NCBI RefSeq assembly: GCF_000819885.1
Contig: NZ_CDBO01000073.1
Coordinates: 1 to 64,000, forward strand
Origin: Aeromonas fluvialis
GTDB taxonomy: Bacteria; Pseudomonadota; Gammaproteobacteria; Enterobacterales; Aeromonadaceae
DNA length: 64,000 bases
Direction: 5' to 3'
Below are positions 37,085-44,346 of this stretch, piece after piece. The position numbers and the translations under genes are program-made. Each line of letters begins with the position of its first letter. The first letter of the stretch is position 1. The notes under the pieces were generated by a model. It worked only from the letters and a program-made list of their open reading frames with translations, searched no databases and had not been told where the DNA came from.

Positions 37085-37123
37085 AAAAAATCCGAACCCT
37101 GTTACCGGGGTTCGGATTTTTTA
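37085..37123 (+). terminator. Rho-independent terminator after rnr
   Basis: TCCGAACCC-TGTTACCG-GGGTTCGGA flanked by seven A and six T. Another GC-rich inverted repeat without T tract lies at about 36991-37030. Confidence 0.92.
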
Positions 37124-37161
37124 TGGTCAGCGAAAAGGGGGGGACTTAGATTCTGGGCGGA

Positions 37162-37258
37162 GCTCGGCCAAGCTCCGTGCCTATGGCTAGGAGCACACTC
37201 CCTGCGCGATGGCCACACCATTGGCCGCTACGCGGCGCTCAGAAAGATGGGTGTCCCA
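37162..37258 (-). repeat. Left inverted repeat bounding the cassette island
   Basis: On the minus strand this reads TGGGACACCCATCTTTCTGA, then GCGCCGCGTAGCGG, then after some 40 divergent bases CATAGGCACGGAGCTTGGCC. The same series of blocks, in the opposite orientation, is found at 39420-39536. It includes a hairpin CGGAGCT-CGGCCA-AGCTCCG. The blocks resemble palindrome-rich ends of IS200/REP-associated elements, but no transposase is present. Confidence 0.6.
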
Positions 37259-37327
37259 TTTTTCCATTGTTATTGTTTCTGGGTAGGCCAGTTTATCTAA
37301 GTTCATTCTGATTTCCTTGGATTACCT

Positions 37328-37345
37328 GCATAACGTAGTTTATGC
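37328..37345 (-). repeat. Collapsed attC site of cassette a (R'' and R' boxes only)
   Basis: On the minus strand GCATAAA, CTAC and GTTATGC follow one another at the end of the cassette-a gene, with the stop codon TAA inside the first box as in the two neighbouring attC sites. The boxes are where R'' and R' should be, but the 50 or more bases of stem that normally separate them are absent, so this site is probably not recombinable. Confidence 0.6.
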
Positions 37346-37774
37346 GTTGTTCTGTTTGGCCAGCAGTTCTTTGGCCTTGGCAAGCCTTTCTGCCAACTTT
37401 TGAGGCCCTGCACCAGGTGCTTTAGGCTGAGCTGCGTAACGTTCAAGAATTTCAACCTCTTTCTGATATTCCTTTTCTTTGCGGTAAATTATAGCAAGCT
37501 GCTCATAATACCAAGGTGCCACTCCCCAGCCCTCGCCGGCAAACTCTGATTCTTTCTCTGTTGAGTCTACAGCCTTTAGCAAAATATTGATGGCATCATG
37601 GTTCTTTCCTTCCCGCTTCAGCTGCTTTACCTTTTCAACGCTATCAGTGTAGTGGTGACCATCTACTGAACCAGCTTGGCGTATTTCATCCATTTTTGAA
37701 TTGATTTCATCTGCAGCTAACTGGAGATTGCCTTGCTCATTAGACTTTCCAAAGAGTTTTTTTATCCAATTCAT
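37340..37774 (-). CDS. Cassette a: small TPR-like protein, unknown
   Basis: A 144-residue soluble protein. MNWIKKLFGKSNEQ opens it; the centre contains TPR-like helical pairs (HDAINILLKAVDSTEKE; YYEQLAIIYRKEKEYQKEVEILERY) and the end is Ala/Lys-rich. The reading frame begins about 20 bases inside the cassette, typical of promoterless cassettes. An upstream ATG within the recombination core (37792) would add six residues. Base composition is clearly more AT-rich than the neighbouring housekeeping genes. Function unknown. Confidence 0.75.
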   Translation of the reverse strand: MNWIKKLFGKSNEQGNLQLAADEINSKMDEIRQAGSVDGHHYTDSVEKVKQLKREGKNHDAINILLKAVDSTEKESEFAGEGWGVAPWYYEQLAIIYRKEKEYQKEVEILERYAAQPKAPGAGPQKLAERLAKAKELLAKQNNA

Positions 37775-37788
37775 GATTTCATCCAGTT

Positions 37789-37872
37789 GCATAACGCCGC
37801 CAGCACGCGCGGCTTTGTAGCGAAGGCGAAGCCGCAACGAAAAAGCTGTCGCAGTGCCTGGCCTTGTTAAAT
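37789..37872 (-). repeat. attC recombination site between cassettes a and b
   Basis: On the minus strand it starts with ATTTAAC (R'', RYYYAAC form) and ends with GTTATGC (R'). The arms pair (CTGGC/GCCAG, CAC/GTG with an extra unpaired C) and enclose a smaller hairpin (GCGGCTT / AAGCCGC). The R'' is the exact complement of GTTAAAT, the core at the other end of cassette b, as expected if the cassette once existed as a circle. The cassette b stop codon lies in R''. Confidence 0.85.
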
Positions 37873-38361
37873 TTTTCCAATGACTAACCCTGCATACACG
37901 CCTGACATCCGTTTAGCGAGGTTTGAGCAATAGCCAAAATATTTCACGCACTCGTTCAGGTTCATTCTTTCAGTGCCTGGGTAGCAGAGGGATAAAAAAT
38001 ATACTTTTTTATCTGGCAATAGCGCTACTCGAGACACAAACTTCTTCGCTACTTGGTCTGCTCGATTCTTATCAAGTTCTATCGCCACTACAAAGGCTTC
38101 AGACTCGCCATAGATATCAATTGAATCCTTCTGATTTTTTGACGGCGCATATTCCATCTTCCAGCTCAAGCTAGGAATACTATCCTGTAATCTCTGAAAT
38201 AAGTACTTTTGGAAATTAGCAACAATAATCTTCTGCGCATGCTGCGGTTGCCCAAGATGGCTTGAAAAATGATCTCGACAATCAAGTTCAGTAATAACAT
38301 CCAGTATGGAGTTTAGCCACTCATCCTGATATGTAGATCTCACTTTAACTTCTGGCTTCAT
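37867..38361 (-). CDS. Cassette b: possible PD-(D/E)xK-like nuclease-fold protein
   Basis: A 164-residue soluble protein. The segment SIDIYGESEAFVVAIELDKN has the D...(E)xK-like spacing of the PD-(D/E)xK superfamily (Asp in IDIYG, then IELDK on the next strand), followed by a helix RADQVAKKFVSR and strand KVYFLSLCYPG. This suggests a restriction-endonuclease-like fold but is only a visual assignment. Ribosome site GAGG touches the start at 38361. The gene fills a 590-base cassette (37795-38384). No methyltransferase partner is next to it. Confidence 0.75.
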   Translation of the reverse strand: MKPEVKVRSTYQDEWLNSILDVITELDCRDHFSSHLGQPQHAQKIIVANFQKYLFQRLQDSIPSLSWKMEYAPSKNQKDSIDIYGESEAFVVAIELDKNRADQVAKKFVSRVALLPDKKVYFLSLCYPGTERMNLNECVKYFGYCSNLAKRMSGVYAGLVIGKI

Positions 38362-38378
38362 CCTCGATCTCGACTGAA

Positions 38379-38483
38379 ATTTAACGCCCGGCTATGGCGC
38401 CGGAGTGCAGTTGGAATTTTTTGTGGTACTCACCACAAAAAAGGCCGACGGAACGGAGGTCGCACATGAGCCGATTGTTAGCT
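38379..38483 (-). repeat. attC recombination site between cassettes b and c
   Basis: On the minus strand it begins AGCTAAC (R'') and ends GTTAAAT (R', perfect GTTRRRY). Arms pair through GGCT/AGCC; the loop holds a perfect 11-bp hairpin TTTTTTGTGGT / ACCACAAAAAA. R'' is the exact complement of the GTTAGCT core at 39032-39038 where cassette c begins. The stop codon TAG of cassette c lies within R''. Confidence 0.85.
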
Positions 38484-39012
38484 ATTTGCTTGGCCACGCA
38501 TTAAGTTCTTTTAGTTTTTCAATGAAAGGTGGGAATTTTGAATTAACTATCGCCCCAGAATTAGCTGAACCGAAAGACGACACAGAATAGGTATCTATCT
38601 GCATCACCTTCATTTTTACGTCTTTACCCGCAGCGATTTTTGAAAAATCTTTGATTGGTATAACTAGGCGCCGAGTAGACCAATCCCCGTACTTTGTGAG
38701 CGAACTAGCTTGCTTGACGTTCTCAATAATCTCTCCATCCACGTTGAAGGCCACACCCACAACATTTGTGATTCCGCTAACTCCAACTTCTATAAAAACC
38801 ACATCTGGGAATTTCTGCACCCACTCAAACCCTAGGGTATGCCAAGCCTCTTTCATGCTTGACGCCGCGCTTACGGGGGATTGGGAAACGATCAGTGAGC
38901 CATCGAAATCGTCTTTCTGAACCTTCATGGACGGCGTCATCGAATCATTGAAGCTCGCACACCCATGAAGTCCAACTAATGCAAAAATAAGCACAATTAT
39001 TCTGATTGTCAT
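38482..39012 (-). CDS. Cassette c: putative lipoprotein, unknown
   Basis: A 176-residue protein with a lipoprotein signal peptide (MTIRIIVLIFALVGLHGC, Cys 18). The rest is a beta-rich domain (VVFIEVGVSGITNVVGVAFNV; WSTRRLVIPIKDFSKIAAGK). No family recognised. Asn follows the Cys (GCASF has Ala at +2), so outer-membrane sorting is expected. The gene starts 25 bases inside the cassette (38385-39037) after GAGGAAA. Its base composition matches the other cassettes and not the host genes. Confidence 0.75.
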   Translation of the reverse strand: MTIRIIVLIFALVGLHGCASFNDSMTPSMKVQKDDFDGSLIVSQSPVSAASSMKEAWHTLGFEWVQKFPDVVFIEVGVSGITNVVGVAFNVDGEIIENVKQASSLTKYGDWSTRRLVIPIKDFSKIAAGKDVKMKVMQIDTYSVSSFGSANSGAIVNSKFPPFIEKLKELNAWPSK

Positions 39013-39031
39013 CGTATTTCCTCGTTTGGTT

Positions 39032-39038
39032 AGCTAAC
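39032..39038 (-). repeat. Left-hand (promoter-side) recombination core of the cassette array
   Basis: GTTAGCT on the minus strand marks the start of cassette c; it matches the complement of that cassette's attC R'' box. No attI site or integrase gene is recognisable beyond it. Confidence 0.65.
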
Positions 39039-39686
39039 AGTGATTAGATAGAAGGCGGCACTAATCCGATAGCAGAGCCTTCCATATAACTCCGATCAGC
39101 CCTGATTTTTGCCATGAAAAAAATTACTGAAATTGGGACAGCCACCGTTTTGCTTCACTCGCTTATCCATTCCATCCGGCAAGGCTACCGCCCCTGAATG
39201 TCAGCCTCCAGTCTGCTGCTTTTTACCTGCGTGGTTTCGCTGGCCTGGCTCATGGGTGACTCCGACGAGGCTGTTGCCAAACGGATATATTAGCGAGCGA
39301 TGCAGGAGAGGGAAGCGGGAGATGATGGTTTCCTGAGCAAGATCAATAAATTAATCATCCTGAGCCGTGTTGAAGTCGAACATCAACAAAGAAAGGGCTG
39401 TTCTTCTATGAGTTGAAATTGGGACATCTACCGTTTTGAGCACCGCGTAGCAGTGAACAGACCATGATTGGCTTGTCGCCACGTGCCGCCATGTGCCGCT
39501 GAAGGGTTCGACATAGCGGCAGGAGCTTGGCCGAGCAGCTTCCTCCTCCCTAGATGCCGGTCTCTCTGGTATGATGCGCCATCATTTAGCGACCGGTGAC
39601 GACGCCAGCATCATGGTGGTCAGGCTGCCGGTAGGGACATTTTTCTTCGGGGCGCATTTATGCGAGCCGACCTACGGATCTTGAAC
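39039..39686. other. Gene-free stretch with repeated motifs between cassette array and rlmB
   Basis: About 650 bases with no convincing gene. It contains two direct copies of AATTGGGACA-NCNACCGTTTTG (39131-39152 and 39417-39439) and the right inverted repeat. Short frames here look like remnants. The last 100 bases include TATGATGCG at 39566, a possible -10 region for rlmB. Confidence 0.6.
39420..39536 (+). repeat. Right inverted repeat bounding the cassette island
   Basis: Reads TGGGACATCTACCGTTTTGA, GCACCGCGTAGCAG, then CATAGCGGCAGGAGCTTGGC on the plus strand. These blocks match the minus strand of 37162-37258 in the same order, so the pair points outward on either side of the three-cassette island. 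Confidence 0.6.
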
Positions 39687-40436
39687 ATGAGCACTGAACT
39701 GATCTACGGCATTCACGCTGTATCCGCGCTGCTGGAGCGCACCCCCGAGCGTTTCATCGAAGTGTGGGCCCTCAAGGGTCGGGATGACGACCGGCTGCAA
39801 CCCTTGCTGGCCGAGCTGGAGTCCCTCGGCCTCAAGGTGCAGAGCGTGAACCGCAAGACCCTGGATGACAAAGCGGAAGGCAACAATCACCAGGGCATCA
39901 TGGCCAAGGTGATTGAAGCGCCCAAGCTCGCCGAGCACGATCTGGCCAGCCTGCTCGATAGCTTGGCGGTGCAAGAGACCGCCCCCTTCCTGCTGGTGCT
40001 GGATGGGGTGACGGACCCGCACAACCTCGGTGCCTGCCTGCGCAGCGCCGATGCGGCTGGCGTCCATGCGGTGATCGTGCCGCGGGACAAGGCCACCGGC
40101 CTGACCTCGGTCGTACGCAAGGTCGCCTGTGGCGCCGCCGAAGTGGTGCCGCTCATTCAGGTCACCAACCTGGCCCGCACCCTGCGCGAGTTGCAGGAGC
40201 GTGGCGTCTGGCTGGTGGGCACCGCAGGCGAGGCGGACCACGACCTCTATCAGGCCAAACTGACCGGTCCGATGGCGCTGGTAATGGGCGCCGAGGGCAA
40301 GGGGATGCGTCGTCTGACCCGCGAACATTGCGATGAGCTGGTGAGCATCCCGATGGCGGGGGCGGTATCCAGCCTCAACGTCTCGGTGGCGACCGGCGTC
40401 TGCCTGTTCGAAGCCGTGCGTCAGCGCCGTGCTTGA
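39687..40436 (+). CDS. rlmB: 23S rRNA (guanosine-2'-O-)-methyltransferase
   Basis: A 249-residue SpoU/TrmH-family enzyme that methylates G2251 of 23S rRNA. N-terminal L30e-like substrate domain ([21 protein letters not shown]), then SPOUT motifs 1-3: [38 protein letters not shown] and [17 protein letters not shown] (trefoil knot). The start is at MSTELIYG; the open frame extends nine codons upstream. Normally the gene after rnr. Confidence 0.96.
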   Translation: MSTELIYGIHAVSALLERTPERFIEVWALKGRDDDRLQPLLAELESLGLKVQSVNRKTLDDKAEGNNHQGIMAKVIEAPKLAEHDLASLLDSLAVQETAPFLLVLDGVTDPHNLGACLRSADAAGVHAVIVPRDKATGLTSVVRKVACGAAEVVPLIQVTNLARTLRELQERGVWLVGTAGEADHDLYQAKLTGPMALVMGAEGKGMRRLTREHCDELVSIPMAGAVSSLNVSVATGVCLFEAVRQRRA

Positions 40437-40438
40437 TC

Positions 40439-41011
40439 ATGCTGACTGCCAGACCCCCCTTCGATTGGGCGCAGGTCGCAGATAAAGAGGAGGCCGCGCG
40501 CCTCCTCTCTTTTGCCCGCTCGCGGACCCTTGCCCCCAGATCTTGCCTCTGGCATGCCGGCGACAGCCCGGATCTGTTGGTCAGGGTGGAGCAGGGGCTG
40601 TTGCGGGCCAAGGTGGTGCTGGCTGATGGTCGTGAGTGCATCAAGGAGTTCTACTGGGAGGGGGACGAGTTTCTCGACTTCCACCACCTGCTCAGCGGCG
40701 AGCCCGCCCGCTACAGCGTGGAGGCGCTGGAGCCCTGCCGTCTGCAACTGTTCCAGCTGGCCGACTTGCGTCAGCTCTCCTGCTGGCCCGTCTGGTATCA
40801 GCATCTGCTGGAAGTGCGGTTGCGGATCAAGGAGGAGAAAGAGCTGTTGCTGCTGACCGAGAGCCCGCAGGCCCGCTACCAACACTTCCTGCACTGTTTT
40901 CCTGCGCTGGATGCCAGAGTGCCGGATCACCAGATCGCGGCTTACCTCGGCATCACCCCCATCAGTCTTAGTCGCATTCGCAAGCGGCTGAAAGCGCTTA
41001 ACAAGGAGTAG
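40439..41011 (+). CDS. Crp/Fnr-family regulator
   Basis: A 190-residue protein with a cyclic-nucleotide-binding-like N-terminal domain (LWHAGDSPDLLVRVEQGLLRAKV) and a C-terminal helix-turn-helix (VPDHQIAAYLGITPISLSRIRKRLKAL). The Fnr cysteines are absent, so it is not an oxygen sensor of that kind. It starts 2 bases past the rlmB stop. The last 16 codons are part of a 133-base unit that is repeated downstream. Confidence 0.88.
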   Translation: MLTARPPFDWAQVADKEEAARLLSFARSRTLAPRSCLWHAGDSPDLLVRVEQGLLRAKVVLADGRECIKEFYWEGDEFLDFHHLLSGEPARYSVEALEPCRLQLFQLADLRQLSCWPVWYQHLLEVRLRIKEEKELLLLTESPQARYQHFLHCFPALDARVPDHQIAAYLGITPISLSRIRKRLKALNKE

Positions 41012-41409
41012 TGTCGCCGATGTGCCATGAGGGGCCGTGTGGCCACCAGATTTCAGGCCTTTCATACAGTCCGTCTCGGCATCACGCCAGCCAGCCAGTC
41101 TTAGTCGCATTCGCAAGCGGCTGAAAGCGCTTAACAAGGAGTAGTGTCGCCGATGTGCCATGAGGGGCCGTGTGGCCACCAGCTTTCAGGCCTTTCATAC
41201 AGTCCGTCTCGGCATCACGCCAGCCAGTCAGTCTGAGTCGCATTCGCAAGCGGCTGAAAGCGCTTAACAAGGAGTAGTGTCGCCGATGTGCCATGAGGGG
41301 CCGTGTGGCCACCAGATTTCAGGCCTTTCATACAGTCCGTCTCGGCATCACGCCAGCCAGCCAGCCAGTCAGTCTTAGTCGCATTCGCAAGCGGCTGAAA
41401 GCGCTTAAC
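40963..41409. repeat. Tandem repeat (about 133-141 bases, 3 full copies plus a partial) from the Crp/Fnr gene 3' end
   Basis: Copies begin at 40963, 41096, 41229 and 41370. Each holds the last codons of the regulator gene (SLSRIRKRLKALNKE plus stop) and about 85 bases of downstream DNA; the fourth stops after about 40 bases. Copies differ by a few substitutions and by the number of CCAG units at the junction (the third is 8 bases longer), so both unit duplication and CCAG slippage have occurred. No unique spacers, so this is not a CRISPR array. Confidence 0.93.
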
Positions 41410-41529
41410 CGCGACTAATGGCGTGCATGCACCCTATGTCTGGTTGGCAGAGATCGAACTTAACAAAGGTTAATGCAGGGCGCTGGAACCACGCTTATGC
41501 TGGCGGGCCGAATTGATAAGGAGTTGCCG
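41410..41529. other. Short non-coding stretch before the elaA-like gene
   Basis: Carries the presumed elaA promoter; no definite boxes seen. Together with the repeat it makes a 518-base gap without a gene. Confidence 0.4.
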
Positions 41530-41985
41530 ATGAACTGGATCCTGAAACCCTGGTCAGAGTTGACCACAGACGAGTTGTACGAGTTGCTGGCGCTGCGGGC
41601 CGAGGTGTTTGTGGTGGAGCAGACCTGCCCCTTCCAGGATCTGGACGGGCTGGATCGTCGCGAGGGGGTTTGGCATCTGCTCGGTTATCAGGGGGATCTG
41701 TTGGCCGCCTATGCCCGGGTCATGGCCCCCGGCATCGGTGACGAGCGTGGTGCCGCCATCGGCCGGGTCGTCACCTCGCCCAGGGCGAGAGGGGGTGGCC
41801 TCGGTCACACGCTGATCGCGCAAGCGGTGAAGGCATGCGAGGCGCGCTGGCCCGCTCACAGCATCTGGCTGGGGGCGCAGGCCCATCTGCAAGACTTCTA
41901 CGGTCAGCACGGCTTTGTCGCCGAAGGGGGGGGCTATCTCGAAGACGATATTCCCCATATGGGGATGCGTAAAATGGCGCAGTAA
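41530..41985 (+). CDS. ElaA-type GNAT N-acetyltransferase
   Basis: A 151-residue GNAT enzyme. Family opening WILKPWSELTTDELYELLALRAEVFVVEQ with CPFQDLDGLD, acetyl-CoA site AIGRVVTSPRARGGGLGHTLI, and the C-terminal LQDFYGQHGFVAEGGGYLEDDIPHMGM. Substrate unknown. The start is at ATG 41530 with AAGGAG; it agrees with E. coli ElaA in length. Confidence 0.93.
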   Translation: MNWILKPWSELTTDELYELLALRAEVFVVEQTCPFQDLDGLDRREGVWHLLGYQGDLLAAYARVMAPGIGDERGAAIGRVVTSPRARGGGLGHTLIAQAVKACEARWPAHSIWLGAQAHLQDFYGQHGFVAEGGGYLEDDIPHMGMRKMAQ

Positions 41986-42046
41986 GCCCACTCGGCCCCA
42001 TATCAGCGGGCAAGGCGATGGCATCTGCCGGTATATCAGCCATGAA

Positions 42047-42076
42047 AAAACGGCCACCCCTCGGGATGGCCGTTTT
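42047..42076. terminator. Bidirectional terminator between elaA-like gene and srmB
   Basis: AAAACGGCCA / TGGCCGTTTT arms around CCCCTCGGGA, with A and T tracts on either side, between convergent genes. Confidence 0.92.
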
Positions 42077-42105
42077 GCTATCAGTGGTGCAATGCGGTGC
42101 CAGGC

Positions 42106-43326
42106 TTACTTCTTTTTCTTCTTGGCGGATTTCTTCTTGTCGGCCGGTTTTTTCTTCTTCACCGGTACCCTCGCTTCCTTGTGCTTGGGGCGCAGGGAGT
42201 CGATCACCCGGCGCTTGAGGCGCTCTTCGGTGTAGCGTTCGATCTTGGCGACCATCGCCATGTCGTGGGCTTCCACCAGGCTGATGGCGCAGCCACGGTT
42301 GCCAGCGCGGCCGGTACGGCCGATCCGGTGGACGTAAACATCGGTGCCGTAGGGCATGTCGTAGTTGATGACATGGCTGACGTTCGGCAGATCGATGCCG
42401 CGGGCGGCGACGTCGGTGGCGATGAGGAAGGGCACTTCCCCTGCGTGGAATTTGCGGATCGACTCGATGCGTTTGCTCTGCTCCATTTCGCCACGGATCC
42501 AGGCACAGGAGACGCCCGCCGCCTGCAGCTGGCCGGAGAGCTCCGCCAGTCGCTCGCGGGTCTTGACGAAGACGATGGCCTTCTGGGTTTCCGGATCTTT
42601 CAGGATATGGATCAGCAGGGCCAGTTTGTGAGCAGCATCATCGGCCAGATGGATCCACTGGGTGATGGGACGACGCTCGCTGCGCGGCGGTTCGGCGTGC
42701 AGCTCGACCGGCTCCTTGAGGATCTCGTTGGCAAACTTCTCAAGGCCCGCCCCTTCCAGGGTGGCGGAGAAGAGCATGGTGTGCTTGCGGTAGCGCGCCT
42801 CGGCCACGATGCGGTTTACATCCTTGATAAAGCCCATGTCCAGCATGCGGTCCGCTTCATCCAGCACCAGCACTTCGATGTCGTGGCTCTCGAACTCCTC
42901 TTTCTCGATGTACTCGAGCAGACGACCCGGGGTGGCCACGACGATGTCGGTGGTCTTGGTCAGGGCGGGCAACTGCTCTTCATGGCTGACGCCGCCGATG
43001 ATGGTCTCGATGCTGAGATTGGTGTGCGCCGCCAGCGCCTTGGCGTGGGCGGTAACTTGCAGCGCCAGCTCGCGGGTCGGGGTCAGGATCAGCATGCGGC
43101 AGGGGCCCGGCTTGCGGCGCGGGAAGTCCAGCAGATGCTGGAGTGCTGGCAGCAGGAAGGAGGCCGTCTTGCCGGTACCGGTCGGAGCGGATGCCAGAAT
43201 ATCGCGGCCGTCCAGGGCTGGCTCCAGCACCATCTGCTGGATGGTGGTGGGGCGGGTGAATCCCATCTCGGCCAAGGCCCGGTTGAGGGCGGGGTGCAGG
43301 TCGAAATCATCAAAGGACTGGCTCAT
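42106..43326 (-). CDS. srmB: DEAD-box RNA helicase SrmB
   Basis: A 406-residue helicase of early 50S ribosome assembly. Motifs: Q motif GFTRPTTIQ, I SAPTGTGKT, Ia PTRELALQ, Ib TPGRLL, II VLDEADRMLDMGF, III SATLEG, IV IVFVKTRERL, V ATDVAARGIDLP, VI HRIGRTGRAG. The C-terminal tail is short and Lys-rich (KKKKPADKKKSAKKKKK). Divergent from trmN, the same pair arrangement as E. coli srmB/yfiC. Confidence 0.95.
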   Translation of the reverse strand: MSQSFDDFDLHPALNRALAEMGFTRPTTIQQMVLEPALDGRDILASAPTGTGKTASFLLPALQHLLDFPRRKPGPCRMLILTPTRELALQVTAHAKALAAHTNLSIETIIGGVSHEEQLPALTKTTDIVVATPGRLLEYIEKEEFESHDIEVLVLDEADRMLDMGFIKDVNRIVAEARYRKHTMLFSATLEGAGLEKFANEILKEPVELHAEPPRSERRPITQWIHLADDAAHKLALLIHILKDPETQKAIVFVKTRERLAELSGQLQAAGVSCAWIRGEMEQSKRIESIRKFHAGEVPFLIATDVAARGIDLPNVSHVINYDMPYGTDVYVHRIGRTGRAGNRGCAISLVEAHDMAMVAKIERYTEERLKRRVIDSLRPKHKEARVPVKKKKPADKKKSAKKKKK

Positions 43327-43445
43327 GGCAATACTCGGTCATTAAGGAAACGGCAGATTATAGGCGATTATCTCGTCGGCTCCTATTGGTGAGTGTGTCT
43401 TAGCCGCTATAATCGCCCACCATTTTTGCAGATGACGGGGGTCAG

Positions 43446-44156
43446 ATGGGGCGTAGTCGCGGATTTACCTTCAAACAGTTCCATATCAATCACGATCGCT
43501 GCGCCATGAAGGTAGGCACCGATGGCATTCTGCTCGGTGCCTGGGCGCCGGTCGAACAGGCGCACCGGGTGCTCGATATCGGCACTGGCAGCGGCTTGAT
43601 CGCCCTGATGCTGGCCCAGCGCAGCAGATCTGACTGCCGTCTTGATGCGGTCGAGCTGGATATTAATGCGGCCAGTCAGGCGCGGGAGAATGTAGCTGCC
43701 TCTCCCTGGGCTGATCGGGTGACCATCATAGAGAGTGCCATTCAGGATTATCAGGCTGCCCCTTACGATCTCATCGTCTCCAACCCCCCCTATTTCTTGG
43801 CAGGCCAGTCATTTAGCGATCCGGCACGGGCGTTGGCTCGTCATACCGGCGCCCTCGATAGTCACGCGTTACTGACGGCCTGCAATCGTTTGCTGAGCCC
43901 GGTCGGGCAGGTGGCGCTGGTGCTGCCGACGGCCATGGCCGATGAAATATTATGCATCTCGGCGCATTATGATCTGCATTGCATTTGTTATGTAGCTGTT
44001 ATCACCAGGGAGGGTAAAGAGGCAAATCGTGTTTTATTGCTACTTGGCAGAGGATTAAACAGGTGTGAGAAGGGTGAAATTATGATCCATTCTGCTGATG
44101 GAGCCTATTCCAACAGATATATCCAACTGACCGCCCCCTTCTATTTGAAGATGTAA
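43446..44156 (+). CDS. trmN: tRNA1(Val) (adenine(37)-N6)-methyltransferase
   Basis: A 236-residue class I methyltransferase. SAM motif VLDIGTGSGLIALMLAQR, acidic VELDINAASQA and the N6-adenine motif NPPY in YDLIVSNPPYFLAG. The opening GFTFKQFHINHDRCAMKVGTDGILLGAW is diagnostic of TrmN6/YfiC. Divergent from srmB by about 120 bases. Confidence 0.95.
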   Translation: MGRSRGFTFKQFHINHDRCAMKVGTDGILLGAWAPVEQAHRVLDIGTGSGLIALMLAQRSRSDCRLDAVELDINAASQARENVAASPWADRVTIIESAIQDYQAAPYDLIVSNPPYFLAGQSFSDPARALARHTGALDSHALLTACNRLLSPVGQVALVLPTAMADEILCISAHYDLHCICYVAVITREGKEANRVLLLLGRGLNRCEKGEIMIHSADGAYSNRYIQLTAPFYLKM

Positions 44157-44203
44157 ATTTCGCCTTGAACTATTTTTTCACGCCATTATGCTGGTTGCAG
44201 ATC

Positions 44204-44270
44204 GAGCGCCCGCTCCAGACCAGCTAAAACCACTGGTCGCGGTGAAAAAACCAGCGGGGCTCTTTTTTTT
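44204..44270 (+). terminator. Terminator or attenuator before brnQ
   Basis: GAGCGCCCGC pairs with GCGGGGCTC (one bulge) just before eight T. Between the arms, GACCAG, CTGGTC and ACCAG can form two mutually exclusive hairpins. It could simply end trmN, or act as an attenuator in a brnQ leader. Confidence 0.6.
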
Positions 44271-44346
44271 ACCCCTGAACAACACCGGTCAATGACCAAT
44301 AAAAAACTATAACAAGCAATAGTTTACAAGACAGACGAGGTTGAAC

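Noticed and set aside
37140-37300. IS element remnant
   Set aside because: The palindromic blocks resemble IS200/REP-type ends, but no transposase-like coding is present, so it is reported only as a repeat.
37187-37306. 39-codon minus-strand frame beginning MNLDKLAYPETITMEKWDTH with AAGGAAA upstream
   Set aside because: Has a plausible ribosome site and follows the cassette array, but most of it is the left inverted repeat, and the equivalent frame in the right repeat is closed; kept only as a curiosity.
40421-41312. Minus-strand frames with repeated MATRPLMAHRRHYSLL-like peptide
   Set aside because: Product of the tandem DNA repeat read backwards; one frame continues opposite the Crp/Fnr gene.
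40963-41409. CRISPR array
   Set aside because: Units of 133-141 bases are directly adjacent with no unique spacers, and they derive from a coding gene.
44188-44295. Leader peptide for brnQ
   Set aside because: The small frame has few Leu/Ile/Val codons in a row and no ribosome site, so it does not look like a classic attenuation peptide.
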